From: DVEG01 sp964405435
GTDB lineage: Bacteria > Cyanobacteriota > Cyanobacteriia > Cyanobacteriales > Oscillatoriaceae
Length of the DNA stretch: 64,000 nt
NCBI GenBank assembly: GCA_964405435.1
Contig: CAYOOD010000031.1
Location: forward strand, 8,559-72,558
Direction of reading: 5' to 3'
Shown: positions 28,019-36,478 of the stretch, one piece after another
How the letters are laid out: each line of letters begins with the position of its first letter
How positions within the stretch are numbered: position 1 is the stretch's first letter
Made by a program: the position numbers and the translations under genes
The notes under the pieces: generated by a model
Told to the model about the DNA's origin: nothing
Database searches by the model: none
The model's input: the letters and a program-made list of their open reading frames with translations, nothing else

Positions 28019-28885
28019 ATGGTTTTTACAACGCTTCAAAGCGGCCTAGTCGATGTCAGCGATTTGGATTATCTAGAACAAGCAAGGGTGGGGCACCCGC
28101 AACTGGCTGATGACGATGCTTACATGATTGACTTGATAAAGCGCCGTGCGGGGGAATTCCAACGACCCCTACGGGTTTTTAGCCTGCACGGCAGGACTGG
28201 TGTATTTGCTGCCAAGATATTTGAGGCTTTGCCAGAAATAAAGCTAGTAGTTCAAGAGCGGCATGCAGCAGCAGTCAAGAAGTTAAACAGTCGTTTCGCG
28301 AATACTTCAGTTCAAGTTTTTCCCAAACCGTTTGAAGAGTGGAATGAGCCGATCGATATCCTGATCAGTAAAGGAATTCACCATCATATACCCAGAGGAT
28401 ATCTGGAGCGGGTAAAAAAATTGATTGGCCCAGAAGGAATTTTAATTTTGAGTGATGAGTTTTGCCCAGAATATTGCGTGGAGCGGTATGCCGATCGCAT
28501 TTTGAATGCCAGTCATATTTATTTTGCACGTGGTTATGTTTTAACCACAGCCGAAGAAATTGCTGCTTACGAGCGAAATGGAGAAATTCCTGCCATTGCG
28601 AAAGAAATGGAAACTTTACGCCAACACGCTTTGTGGACGTGGTACAAATATGTAGTAGATTATGCTATGGAGCGTAATTGTTTGAATGTAGCGGCGGAAG
28701 AACTGCGGGCGGCAGCCGATGATTTGAACACTAAGAATAGTTTTGAACATAAATTATCGCCGATGATTGTGGAGCGAGAATTAGAATTGAATGGTTACGT
28801 CCAACATTCTAAGTATTGTGTAGCTCCCGATCAGCCGATTAAGTATCAGAGCTTCTTCGTGTACGAATATTCACCCAAGCCATAA
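28019..28885 (+). CDS. Class I SAM-dependent methyltransferase-like protein
   Basis: The 288-residue protein has a Rossmann methyltransferase core: LRVFSLHGRTGVFAAKIFEALPEIKLVVQER takes the place of the GxGxG motif and acidic strand-2 residue, IDILISKGIHHHIP stands where motif IV is expected, and GPEGILILSDEF is the strand-5 region. The glycine motif is unusual (SLHGRTG). The C-terminal 130 residues are helical (TLRQHALWTWYKYVVDYAMERN). AGAAGGAGAAATA before the ATG is a strong Shine-Dalgarno. It is third in a collinear set with the sulfotransferase and dioxygenase; the substrate is unknown. Confidence 0.75.
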   Translation: MVFTTLQSGLVDVSDLDYLEQARVGHPQLADDDAYMIDLIKRRAGEFQRPLRVFSLHGRTGVFAAKIFEALPEIKLVVQERHAAAVKKLNSRFANTSVQVFPKPFEEWNEPIDILISKGIHHHIPRGYLERVKKLIGPEGILILSDEFCPEYCVERYADRILNASHIYFARGYVLTTAEEIAAYERNGEIPAIAKEMETLRQHALWTWYKYVVDYAMERNCLNVAAEELRAAADDLNTKNSFEHKLSPMIVERELELNGYVQHSKYCVAPDQPIKYQSFFVYEYSPKP

Positions 28886-28892
28886 CAATTTT

Positions 28893-28954
28893 GGATTTTG
28901 GATTAAAGATTAAAAATCATTGATTGAAGTCAATCAATCTTTAATCCAAAATCC
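28893..28954 (+). terminator. Long perfect hairpin after the methyltransferase gene
   Basis: GGATTTTGGATTAAAGATT and its exact complement form 19-bp arms, with a second pair (ATTGATTGA/TCAATCAAT) in the loop. It begins 8 bases after the stop codon and is the clearest terminator candidate of the region. The AT-rich 29030-29237 stretch after it leads into the aldolase gene and holds no other gene. Confidence 0.7.
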
Positions 28955-29237
28955 AGAACAGCGGTTTTCAGGCAGATGAAGTACACCTAGAAACCCGGCT
29001 TTTTCCCGGATCTTCTGATTTTCTATTAATAAAAAAATTATATAAACCCCGTGAAAACTGCTATATTGAAAACTCAAACAGCGAAATAAAAATACACAAA
29101 AATGTACTACTTATAAGCGTAAAATATTAATTTTAAATATTTTTCATATTCTAATGTTTGTAAAAATCCAGCACATAACCAGCAGGTGATTCACAAAATT
29201 TATTTCTACTATTTTATTTTATTTATACACGAGAAAA

Positions 29238-30296
29238 ATGAACTTTTGTAGCGATAATGTCCCTGGCGTAGCTCCGGAAATCATGGCAGCGTTGATAGCA
29301 GCCAATCAGGGGTCAGCCATGCCCTACGGTAATGACGAATGCACTCAGGGCTTAGATGCCCTATTTTTAGAATTATTTGAGACAGACGTTGTGGTTTTTC
29401 CTGTGGCTACTGGTTCTGCTGCTAACGCCCTCGCTCTGTCTGTTATGACACCGCCCTATGGGGCAATTTACTGTCATGCCCAGTCCCATATTAATCTTGA
29501 CGAGTGCGGGGCACCAGAATTCTATACGGGCGGGGCAAAGTTGGTGACGCTCCCTGGAGCCGATCGCAAAATTCAAGTGACTGATTTAGCTGCGGCACTC
29601 GATCGCGCAGGTACAGGAGTCGTGCATCGCGTTCAACCGGCTGCGGTGAGCTTGTCTCAGGCGAGTGAAGCCGGGACAGTCTATAGTATTGATGAAATCA
29701 CCCAAATTGCCTCAATTACGCACGATCGCGGGCTGCACCTGCACATGGACGGCGCTCGTTTTGCCAATGCTATAGTCAGTTTGGGCTGTACTCCTGCTGA
29801 GATGACTTGGAAAGCTGGGGTGGACGTGCTGTCATTTGGGGCAACGAAAAACGGTGCGATGGCGGCTGAGGCGGTTGTATTTTTTAATCGGGATTTAGCG
29901 CAAACGTTCGGCTATCGTCGCAAGCGCAGCGGACATCTGGTTTCAAAAATGCGGTTTTTATCGGTGCAGCTAGAAGCCTACATCGCGGATCATTTGTGGC
30001 TGAGGAATGCTGCTATAGCCAACCAGATGGCTTTGAAATTAGCTCGGGGGCTAGCCGTGTTGCCCGGTGCGAAACTCTGTTATCCGATACAGGCGAACGA
30101 GATATTTATCGAGCTGCCCGAACGAGCGATCGCAGGTCTTTTGGCGGAAGGCTTCCAGTTTTACCGCCCAGCCGGGGAGAATTCAACAATAATTCGACTG
30201 GTTACTGCTTTCAACACCAAGGAGGAAGATGTCACGGCGTTTTTAGAGGCTGCTCGACGCTACTGTAGCGTGGTTTCCGAATCGAAGGGGAAATAA
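29238..30296 (+). CDS. Low-specificity threonine-aldolase-like PLP enzyme
   Basis: The 352-residue fold-type I PLP enzyme of the beta-eliminating lyase/threonine aldolase family shows NFCSDNVPGVAPEIMAAL, VVVFPVATGSAANALAL, LHLHMDGARFANA (PLP-binding Asp) and SFGATKNGAMAAEA with the Schiff-base Lys204. These enzymes split beta-hydroxy amino acids (threonine, phenylserine, hydroxy-aspartate) into glycine and an aldehyde, or run in reverse. Only a weak GAGAAAA precedes the ATG. It is collinear with the preceding genes after a terminator-like hairpin. The pairing with a beta-hydroxylase is suggestive but unproven. Confidence 0.88.
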   Translation: MNFCSDNVPGVAPEIMAALIAANQGSAMPYGNDECTQGLDALFLELFETDVVVFPVATGSAANALALSVMTPPYGAIYCHAQSHINLDECGAPEFYTGGAKLVTLPGADRKIQVTDLAAALDRAGTGVVHRVQPAAVSLSQASEAGTVYSIDEITQIASITHDRGLHLHMDGARFANAIVSLGCTPAEMTWKAGVDVLSFGATKNGAMAAEAVVFFNRDLAQTFGYRRKRSGHLVSKMRFLSVQLEAYIADHLWLRNAAIANQMALKLARGLAVLPGAKLCYPIQANEIFIELPERAIAGLLAEGFQFYRPAGENSTIIRLVTAFNTKEEDVTAFLEAARRYCSVVSESKGK

Positions 30297-30329
30297 AAAT
30301 TCCCCCAATCCCCCAATCCCGGCTCCTAA

Positions 30330-31427
30330 TTATACAACCTCCAACGGAAGCGATCGCACTCTTCCTCCTATTTCAAGGCTCGGCCATTTCGGATCGAATG
30401 TCAAATTTTCCAATTTTCCCCCTTCCCCGATAATAAAGGTATCTTCTATTTTCGCTCCCGGCAAGCTGGGATTCCAAGCGATCGCCATATTTTCTGCCAG
30501 AGTATCTTCTGTGAGTGGATTGGCGATAACTTCTCGCGATAAATATCCCGTGGTTCCCCCTTGGTGGTGTTCGCGAATGGCGTTGGGATATCCGTGCTGT
30601 TGGTACGATCGCTCTAAGGTGCGATAAACTTCATTGAGAGATATTCCAGGTTTGCACGAATTCAACCCCTCTGCTTCAATTTCCCTGACGTTGCGGTGCA
30701 GTTCGGCGCTCTCGGCTGGCAGCCCGCCAAATGCGACAAATCGCGTCAAATTTGCGTACAAACCATATCCCCTAGCGCAAAAAACTAGCATGGCTTGCCG
30801 TCCGATCGCTTCTGCTGTGGCGGTGGCGTGGCGGTACAGCGGCAACCGTCTTTCTCCCGCTACTAAAGTTAAGGCGGGATGCAATCCTCGCGCCCACAAT
30901 GCCTCGGCTCCGGCTCCGGCAAGCTGATATTCCGTCCAAGTCGGTTTGGCGTTTGAAAGTACCTCTGTCATGGCTTCGCTGGCTAACCGCCCTACTTGGC
31001 GATATCTCTCTAATTCGCTTGACATTATGACTCGTTTGTGGTAAATAAGAGAGGGAGGTAATGGGGTTTCTTTAGAAGTAGCGCGATCGCTCAGTATTTT
31101 CCCTCCTGCACTCGCTTCCCGCACGAAAGACTCGCGAGCCGCCGCATCTGCCCAGGGATTGACGTACAGTTTGTAATTTTCTGTCAATTCTTCATCGGAT
31201 ATCCGCTGCGCTTCTATTTCATCCGTCAATATCCAGGCGTCTGAAGCAGTAACGAGCACTTCAGCGATGCCGGTTTCAGACGTCAGCAGCACTGTATGGG
31301 AACCGCCCGCAGTTGCCCAAGCAAACCAATCCGTGCCGCGCAATCGCACGCATGCAGCTCCGGTTTCGGTGAGGGCGTTGCGAATGAATTCCAGTTTTGC
31401 GGAAACTTCTTCGCTCGGTGTTTTCAT
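30330..31427 (-). CDS. M24 (creatinase/Xaa-Pro peptidase-like) protein with lost metal ligands
   Basis: The 365-residue protein has the two-domain layout of aminopeptidase P/creatinase: an N-terminal creatinase-N-like half (FIRNALTETGAACVRLRGTDWFAW) and an M24 pita-bread half (RYRQVGRLASEAM, REHHQGGTTGY, GAKIEDTFIIGEGG). Three of the five usual metal ligands are replaced: the first Asp (VDIG) by VFCARG, the second Asp by Asn in ANLTRF, and the Glu of the EP motif by Asn in WNPS. It is therefore probably not a metallopeptidase, though creatinase itself works without metal. It converges with the aldolase gene (33 bp between stops). Confidence 0.8.
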   Translation of the reverse strand: MKTPSEEVSAKLEFIRNALTETGAACVRLRGTDWFAWATAGGSHTVLLTSETGIAEVLVTASDAWILTDEIEAQRISDEELTENYKLYVNPWADAAARESFVREASAGGKILSDRATSKETPLPPSLIYHKRVIMSSELERYRQVGRLASEAMTEVLSNAKPTWTEYQLAGAGAEALWARGLHPALTLVAGERRLPLYRHATATAEAIGRQAMLVFCARGYGLYANLTRFVAFGGLPAESAELHRNVREIEAEGLNSCKPGISLNEVYRTLERSYQQHGYPNAIREHHQGGTTGYLSREVIANPLTEDTLAENMAIAWNPSLPGAKIEDTFIIGEGGKLENLTFDPKWPSLEIGGRVRSLPLEVV

Positions 31428-31459
31428 ATATCTGATTGATGAATTTTGATAGGGTAGCT

Positions 31460-31601
31460 GTCAGCCCGCCGGGGGTTTAAACAGCAGGCTATGAGCCGAA
31501 GTCGGTTTTAACCGACTGAAAGTTTTTAAAATCAACCGATCGCAGTCCTTTTTAAAGGACTTTAGCTATGAGGCGGGGGTTTATAACCCCCGTCGGGGTA
31601 T
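31460..31601. repeat. Long palindromic interspersed repeat, copy 2
   Basis: It matches copy 1 near 5340-5503 at its right end (CTATGAGGCGGGGGTTTATAACCCCCGTCGGGGTAT region) and in layout. Exact internal palindromes are AGTCGGTTTTAACCGACT (31500-31517) and AGTCCTTTTTAAAGGACT (31544-31561). It fills the spacer between the M24 gene and galT. Confidence 0.75.
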
Positions 31602-31635
31602 CAGCGTAGCAGTAAACCTAGGGCGGGTTTATCGC

Positions 31636-32745
31636 TCACCCTACTGGCACCGGCGCTTCCAGATGTACGGATACCGCTTGCAATTCTTTTGCTTTTTCTT
31701 CCGGTAAAGCGTCATTGGCAAACATCCCTGCTGCCAATTCGGTTCCGGCGAGATATTTCAAGCGATCGCGCGTGCGATAGGGCGGATAAAATTGCGCGTG
31801 CAGGTGCGCTTCTGGATGCGGTTTTCCGTCGGTGGGCGCTTGGAACCACGCCATTAAATACGGGAAGGGGCGATTCCACAAACCGTCATATTTTAGCGTC
31901 ACGGTTTTTAACGCTCTGGCAAGTCCCCTGCGCTGTTCTTTTGTCAAGTCGAGAAAGGTAGCAGTCGCTTTTATGGGCGCTACCCAAACCTCGTAGGGAT
32001 AGCGGGCGCAGGCGGGAACGAAAGCGATTGCCTCTTCATCCCGATAGAGAATCCGCTGATTGTCTGCTATCTCTTTTTCTATCAAATCTTCCAGCAATCC
32101 GCGCTGGTTTTTTTGATAAAAATTGCGGCAGTTTTCCAGCATCCGCGCCGGGTTGGGCGGCACGAACGGATAGGCGTAAATTTGCCCGTGCGGGTGGAGT
32201 AACGTTACCCCCATTTCTACGCCCTTATTCTCGAACGGCATGACGTACTGAATGTGCGGGTACTCGCCCAGAGCGCGAGTGCGATCGCCCCACACTTGCA
32301 GCAGCAATTCCAAATGATCGAGTGCCAGCGAACCGAGGGGAGAGTCGGGATCTTGGGTAAAAACCACCACCTCGCACGCCCCGTTTGCCGGCAGGGTTTC
32401 GACAATGCTCTCAGGCGGATTTTGCGCCGTCACCGTCATCGAGGGAAAGCGATTGTCAAATACCGCCACGTCATAGCGCCCCTGCGGCAGTTCGCTGGGA
32501 AACTGGGGATCGATCGTCGGCGCGAGCGGGTTGTATTCCGGGGGCGGCATGAACGTGCGCCCCTGACGGTGGCTGGCATACGCCACCCATTCGCCGCGCA
32601 AGGGATGCCAGCGCAGGTGCGGGTTGGCGATGACTGGCTCGTTGCTGGGGCTGGGGGCTTCGATCGCGCCGTCAATGGGGGATCGACTGTATAGGGTCAG
32701 CTTGCGGCCATCCGGCTTTAATAGTTCCCGAGTATACATCCTCAT
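31636..32745 (-). CDS. galT: Galactose-1-phosphate uridylyltransferase
   Basis: The roughly 370-residue HIT-superfamily enzyme exchanges UMP between UDP-glucose and galactose 1-phosphate. The active site HPHGQIYAYPFVPP contains the nucleophilic His, with upstream FDNRFPSMT and downstream YPYEVWVAP and HLHAQFYPP blocks. I chose ATG 32745 because GGAGG sits five bases upstream; GTG 32751 would overlap the Shine-Dalgarno. The start lies 74 bp inside the 3' end of the GH2 gene, so the two are probably translationally coupled. Confidence 0.93.
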   Translation of the reverse strand: MRMYTRELLKPDGRKLTLYSRSPIDGAIEAPSPSNEPVIANPHLRWHPLRGEWVAYASHRQGRTFMPPPEYNPLAPTIDPQFPSELPQGRYDVAVFDNRFPSMTVTAQNPPESIVETLPANGACEVVVFTQDPDSPLGSLALDHLELLLQVWGDRTRALGEYPHIQYVMPFENKGVEMGVTLLHPHGQIYAYPFVPPNPARMLENCRNFYQKNQRGLLEDLIEKEIADNQRILYRDEEAIAFVPACARYPYEVWVAPIKATATFLDLTKEQRRGLARALKTVTLKYDGLWNRPFPYLMAWFQAPTDGKPHPEAHLHAQFYPPYRTRDRLKYLAGTELAAGMFANDALPEEKAKELQAVSVHLEAPVPVG

Positions 32746-34588
32746 CTTCACCTCCTCCTATAGTGGCAGCAGCGATCGCTTCCAGGGGAAACTTGGGCGT
32801 GCGATCGGCATACAGCAAGCCGTTTGCTTCTTGGAAAGTATCCGTCAATTGGGTATAGCAAAATCCGCTGAACATGTCTATTTTGTTCACCACATGCAGC
32901 AGCGCCGTATACCGCTTTTGCAGTTCCGAAATTTCGCTTGCCCGAACGTAGCCCCACGCTTTGTCAGTGTCGGGATCGTGCTGGCAGGCATAAGCAATGC
33001 CGCCGAATTCCGTCAGCATCACCGGCTGCCCGCGATGGGGGTGTCCGTCGAGCGTCAGGATGCGCCCGCCGGGGCGTTCGCGGTTGAACAGATCCGAGAG
33101 ATCCACCTGCGGGCCATAGCGTTTGGCCAACCGCTGCGGTTTGTTGTCGTAGTCGTGAATGGCGATGATGTCGGTATCGGTACTTTCCCAGCCGTCGTTG
33201 CCGATGACGGGGCGGGTGGGATCGAGAGTTTTGGTTAAGTGATACATGGCTTGGACGTAGTGCTGGTGAGCCGCTGTCTCGATCAGGTTGGGAACGCCCC
33301 AGGATTCGTTGAACGGCACCCACACGACGATGCAGGGGTGGCTGGAATCCCGCTCGATCGCTTCCGTCCATTCTTTGGCGATGCGCTCTACTGCTTTGGG
33401 GGTGAAGCGGTAGGCGCTGGGCATTTCTTCCCAAACCAACAGCCCCAGCACGTCTGCCCAGTAGAGGAAGCGCGGATTTTCAATCTTTTGATGCTTGCGG
33501 ACGCCGTTGAATCCCATCTGCTTGATCAGCTCGACATCGCGGCGCAGCGCCTCGTCGGAGGGTGCCGTCATCAGTGTATCAGGCCAGTATCCCTGATCCA
33601 GTACCAGGCGCAGGTAGTAGGGACGCCCGTTGAGCATGAAGCGATCGCGCTGGATGTGGATGTCGCGCATTGCCGTATAGGATTTTACCTCATCCAAAAG
33701 GCGATCGCCGTCCCAGAGCTGAATCTGCGCGTCGAGCAGGGTTGGTTTCTCCGGGCTCCAGAGCAATTCGTTGCGGTAATCGTCGATACCGGGATCGCTC
33801 AGGGCGATGCGCCGGTCTACATCCCCGTAAATCACTTGATAGGTATCGTTCACCAGGACTTGGTTGCCCTGGGTGAGTTTGAGTTTCACTTGCATCCCGT
33901 CGCGCAACTCGCCGGCGATCGCTGTCTCAAAGCCAATTTCCCAGCGCTCGAAATGCGGCGTCCAGCGAATGCAATCGATATAAGTCAGGGGCACTCGCTC
34001 CACCCACACAGTTTGCCAGATGCCGCTCGTGCGCGGATACCAGATGCTGTGCGGTTCGAGCTGCCAATCTTGCTTGCCGCGCGGTTTTGCCAGATCGTGC
34101 GGGTCATCTTGCGCCCACACCGTCACCCGCTGCGGCCCATTTTTATGCAAAAACGGCGTAATATCGGCGCAAAATGGCGTGTGCCCGCCTTCGTGTTCGA
34201 TCGCGAATTGGTCGTTTACCCAGACGCGAGCCCGATAATCCACCGCCCCGAAGTGGAGCAGTACCCTGCCCTCGCCCTCGGCGATGTCAAATTCCCGCTC
34301 GTACCAGCAGTTGGTATGGAAACCCGTATCGCCGATGCCGCTTTTGGCGGTTTCGGGAGCGAAGGGCACCTCGATCGCGTGCGTCCAGTTAGCAATATCG
34401 CCGGGGCGCTCGCACCGCCCCTCGTCGTCAAATGCAAACTTCCACTCACCGTTCAGACACGTCCACTGCGATCGCTGCAGTTGCGGGCGCGGATAGGCGT
34501 CTGCGTAGGCGGGAGAACTCGTCTGGCTCTTGGCATCAGAGGCCTTTTCTCCCAAATCTTTCTCGATCTCTTTCACTAACGAGTTCAT
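32672..34588 (-). CDS. Glycoside hydrolase family 2 (beta-galactosidase/glucuronidase-like)
   Basis: The 638-residue protein has the GH2 order: sugar-binding jelly roll (about 35-210: WTCLNGEWKFAFD, WYEREFDI, LHFGAVDYRARVWVN), immunoglobulin-like domain (about 210-320) and TIM barrel. VPFNESWG gives the acid/base Glu and PVMLTEFGGIAY the nucleophile Glu. No signal peptide is present, so it acts in the cytoplasm on imported or recycled oligosaccharides. Its coupling to galT suggests that it releases galactose. The start is ATG 34588 or the TTG just upstream; AGGAG fits either. Confidence 0.92.
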   Translation of the reverse strand: MNSLVKEIEKDLGEKASDAKSQTSSPAYADAYPRPQLQRSQWTCLNGEWKFAFDDEGRCERPGDIANWTHAIEVPFAPETAKSGIGDTGFHTNCWYEREFDIAEGEGRVLLHFGAVDYRARVWVNDQFAIEHEGGHTPFCADITPFLHKNGPQRVTVWAQDDPHDLAKPRGKQDWQLEPHSIWYPRTSGIWQTVWVERVPLTYIDCIRWTPHFERWEIGFETAIAGELRDGMQVKLKLTQGNQVLVNDTYQVIYGDVDRRIALSDPGIDDYRNELLWSPEKPTLLDAQIQLWDGDRLLDEVKSYTAMRDIHIQRDRFMLNGRPYYLRLVLDQGYWPDTLMTAPSDEALRRDVELIKQMGFNGVRKHQKIENPRFLYWADVLGLLVWEEMPSAYRFTPKAVERIAKEWTEAIERDSSHPCIVVWVPFNESWGVPNLIETAAHQHYVQAMYHLTKTLDPTRPVIGNDGWESTDTDIIAIHDYDNKPQRLAKRYGPQVDLSDLFNRERPGGRILTLDGHPHRGQPVMLTEFGGIAYACQHDPDTDKAWGYVRASEISELQKRYTALLHVVNKIDMFSGFCYTQLTDTFQEANGLLYADRTPKFPLEAIAAATIGGGEDEDVYSGTIKAGWPQADPIQSIPH

Positions 34589-34844
34589 CAATATATTGCT
34601 CCTAGCTGCTTTAAAAATCTTTCCCGCCTGCTCTCACAATTTAACGGAAACATTCCCGGTTGGTCGCCAATTTTTTTTACAATGGCAAACGAGCGATCGA
34701 ACGCAAGTATAAATATCGGCTCAGCAGTTTCCTAAAAATGAACTCCTCCTCGTTTTCATATAAAAAGAAATCTCTAAATACCCAATTCATCCTTCATTGC
34801 GCCCCCTCTACCACTTGCCGAACACTCCACAATTAACTCAGCAC

Positions 34845-35228
34845 TCAGGACTCAGCACTTTCTACTCCCCTGCTATCCCCCGCTTTAGATGGCCACCTGA
34901 CAGTGAGAATGGTAGAATCGCTTTCTGCCAGCCAATAATGAGCAACGCCGGGAGCCCAGAGCGCGTAATCACCTTGGCTAGATAGGAGAATTTCTCTGTC
35001 TGGAAAGTAAAGGCGAAATCGCCCTTCAATTAAAATAGAAAGGGTGGTTGCTTCTGCGTTAATTGCCCACTGCGATCGCCCTTCGCCTGCTTTGTGAACG
35101 CCCCATTTCACCTCTAGAGTCGCGGTGGAACGGGGGTCATCTGTCGGGGTGACAAAGTGACCGAGAAACCACCCCCAGCGATTCGCCCCTTCAGAGGGAG
35201 CATTTCCAACGATAATTTGAGATTCCAC
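34845..35228 (-). CDS. Small cupin-like protein
   Basis: The 127-residue single-domain protein has cupin-like beta strands: SILIEGRFRLYFPDREILLSSQGDYALWAPGVAHYWLAESDSTILTVRWPS. The conserved core (WGVHKAGEGRSQW, APGVAHYW) resembles small cupins, with few metal-binding histidines, so binding rather than catalysis is possible. The last residues GVESAES and the stop are encoded by a GTGCTGAG tandem repeat. It stands alone, about 250 bp upstream of the GH2 gene on the same strand. Confidence 0.72.
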   Translation of the reverse strand: MESQIIVGNAPSEGANRWGWFLGHFVTPTDDPRSTATLEVKWGVHKAGEGRSQWAINAEATTLSILIEGRFRLYFPDREILLSSQGDYALWAPGVAHYWLAESDSTILTVRWPSKAGDSRGVESAES

Positions 35229-35403
35229 TGCTAAATATTGCTAAAAATTAGAGCTTGCAATTCCAGAAATAGGAGCCAGAATCCAAAAGTTCACAAAACC
35301 AGTAGCAAAGGAAACAAAGAAGAAAGAAGACCCGCGCTTTTCAAGGCTCCTTTCCCGAAGGCTACTCAACCCCTTCTGAATTCTGACTCCTGACTTCTCC
35401 GAT

Positions 35404-35613
35404 TTACAGAGCAATACTATTTAGAAAATTCTGAACTTGAGTTCTAATCCAATTCGACCCCTTTTGTATGCAGTGAGGGCAGATATCGCCGTAGCTGTTA
35501 CCGCGATCGCCGCAAACGATGAGTCTGGCTTCTGCACTTTGAAAGCTATTTTTACAGATTAAACAAGGTTGAGATTTGGTCAAAGCTCCACCACATTCTA
35601 TTTGGAATTGCAT
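35404..35613 (-). CDS. Small zinc-ribbon-like protein
   Basis: The 69-residue protein contains two Cys pairs, CLICKNSFQSAEARLIVCG and ICPHCIQKG, giving a CxxC...C...CxxC zinc-ribbon-like pattern. A strong GGAGGAAA precedes ATG 35613, which is why I exclude the upstream extension to 35823; that part is repeat DNA. The function is unknown; such small cyanobacterial zinc proteins are usually of unknown role. Confidence 0.65.
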   Translation of the reverse strand: MQFQIECGGALTKSQPCLICKNSFQSAEARLIVCGDRGNSYGDICPHCIQKGSNWIRTQVQNFLNSIAL

Positions 35614-36478
35614 AATTAATTTCCTCCATCTTGTTTGATTCTTATTGGCTATTTTCGACGATCTTCTCCGATTTTTGCAATCGCACTGGGGAGGTATAAG
35701 CAGATGAGCAGAAATCATTGCAGGATGGTTGCGGGAGTGCGGGCGTCCTCGCCCGCTATTTCTGGAAGCGGCTTCTAGCCGCACTACTTCCGTTTCCGTA
35801 GGGTTGTGCAATTGATTTTGCATAATTGCTTATAGAAAAAAACGGAAAAAACGACACTGATAGGAGCCATAAAAGCTTTTTAAAAGCTTTTAGGTTGAGG
35901 GTGAAGACAAATAAAATCTCACGAGTGAAATCTCCTGAAATCTCCTTTTGCTCCGAATTCGTACAGAAAAAATCGGCATTTTTATAACGCCTGACAATTC
36001 CTTGCTTAGTCTGCTCCAGCGTGGCAGAGGCAGTAAAAATCGATATTTTTTTGCCGATCTGTTACTCATTGTTCAGGAGTTCATGCCCGTATTCGACGAC
36101 GCAATCTGAATTGGCTATTATTCGATTGAATCCGCAATTTACAACGTTGAGCATGGCTGCTAAGCATCCTTATTGAGTTATCAAGTTTTCAACTCCTCCT
36201 AATTCTAAAAAAAAATAAAAGTATTTTTCCTCTTTCTAAAAGATACTGATTGCTCGTCAGCGGCTCTGCCGAAAGACAGGTTAAGTGTTAAGTTTGCTTG
36301 AAATCGCGAATACAAGATGGGGCAGTTCAACAGTGCGATCGCGCCGCCCAACAACAAAAAGCGCTTCCCGAGAAGGAAAGCACTTTTTATTTGATAAAAT
36401 AGCTGCCCGCGCAACCCAGAACAATTTAAATAGAGCATCAGGTTATAGGCTATGCCCCACCCTACCCAATGCCCTATT
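35614..36478. other. 865-bp intergenic region with repeats
   Basis: 35730-35835 is a repeat-like stretch (GCGGGCG...CGCCCGC, GAAGCGGCTTCTAGCCGC, and TGTGCAATTGATTTTGCA, also found at 14150-14167). At 35871-35892 AAAAGCTTTT occurs twice. At about 36359-36390 GCGCTTCCCGAGAAGGAAAGC could form a hairpin. No protein-coding frame with a Shine-Dalgarno site is seen. Confidence 0.45.

Noticed and set aside
35614..35823. N-terminal extension of the zinc-ribbon gene
   Set aside because: It is repeat DNA, and a strong Shine-Dalgarno directs the start at 35613.
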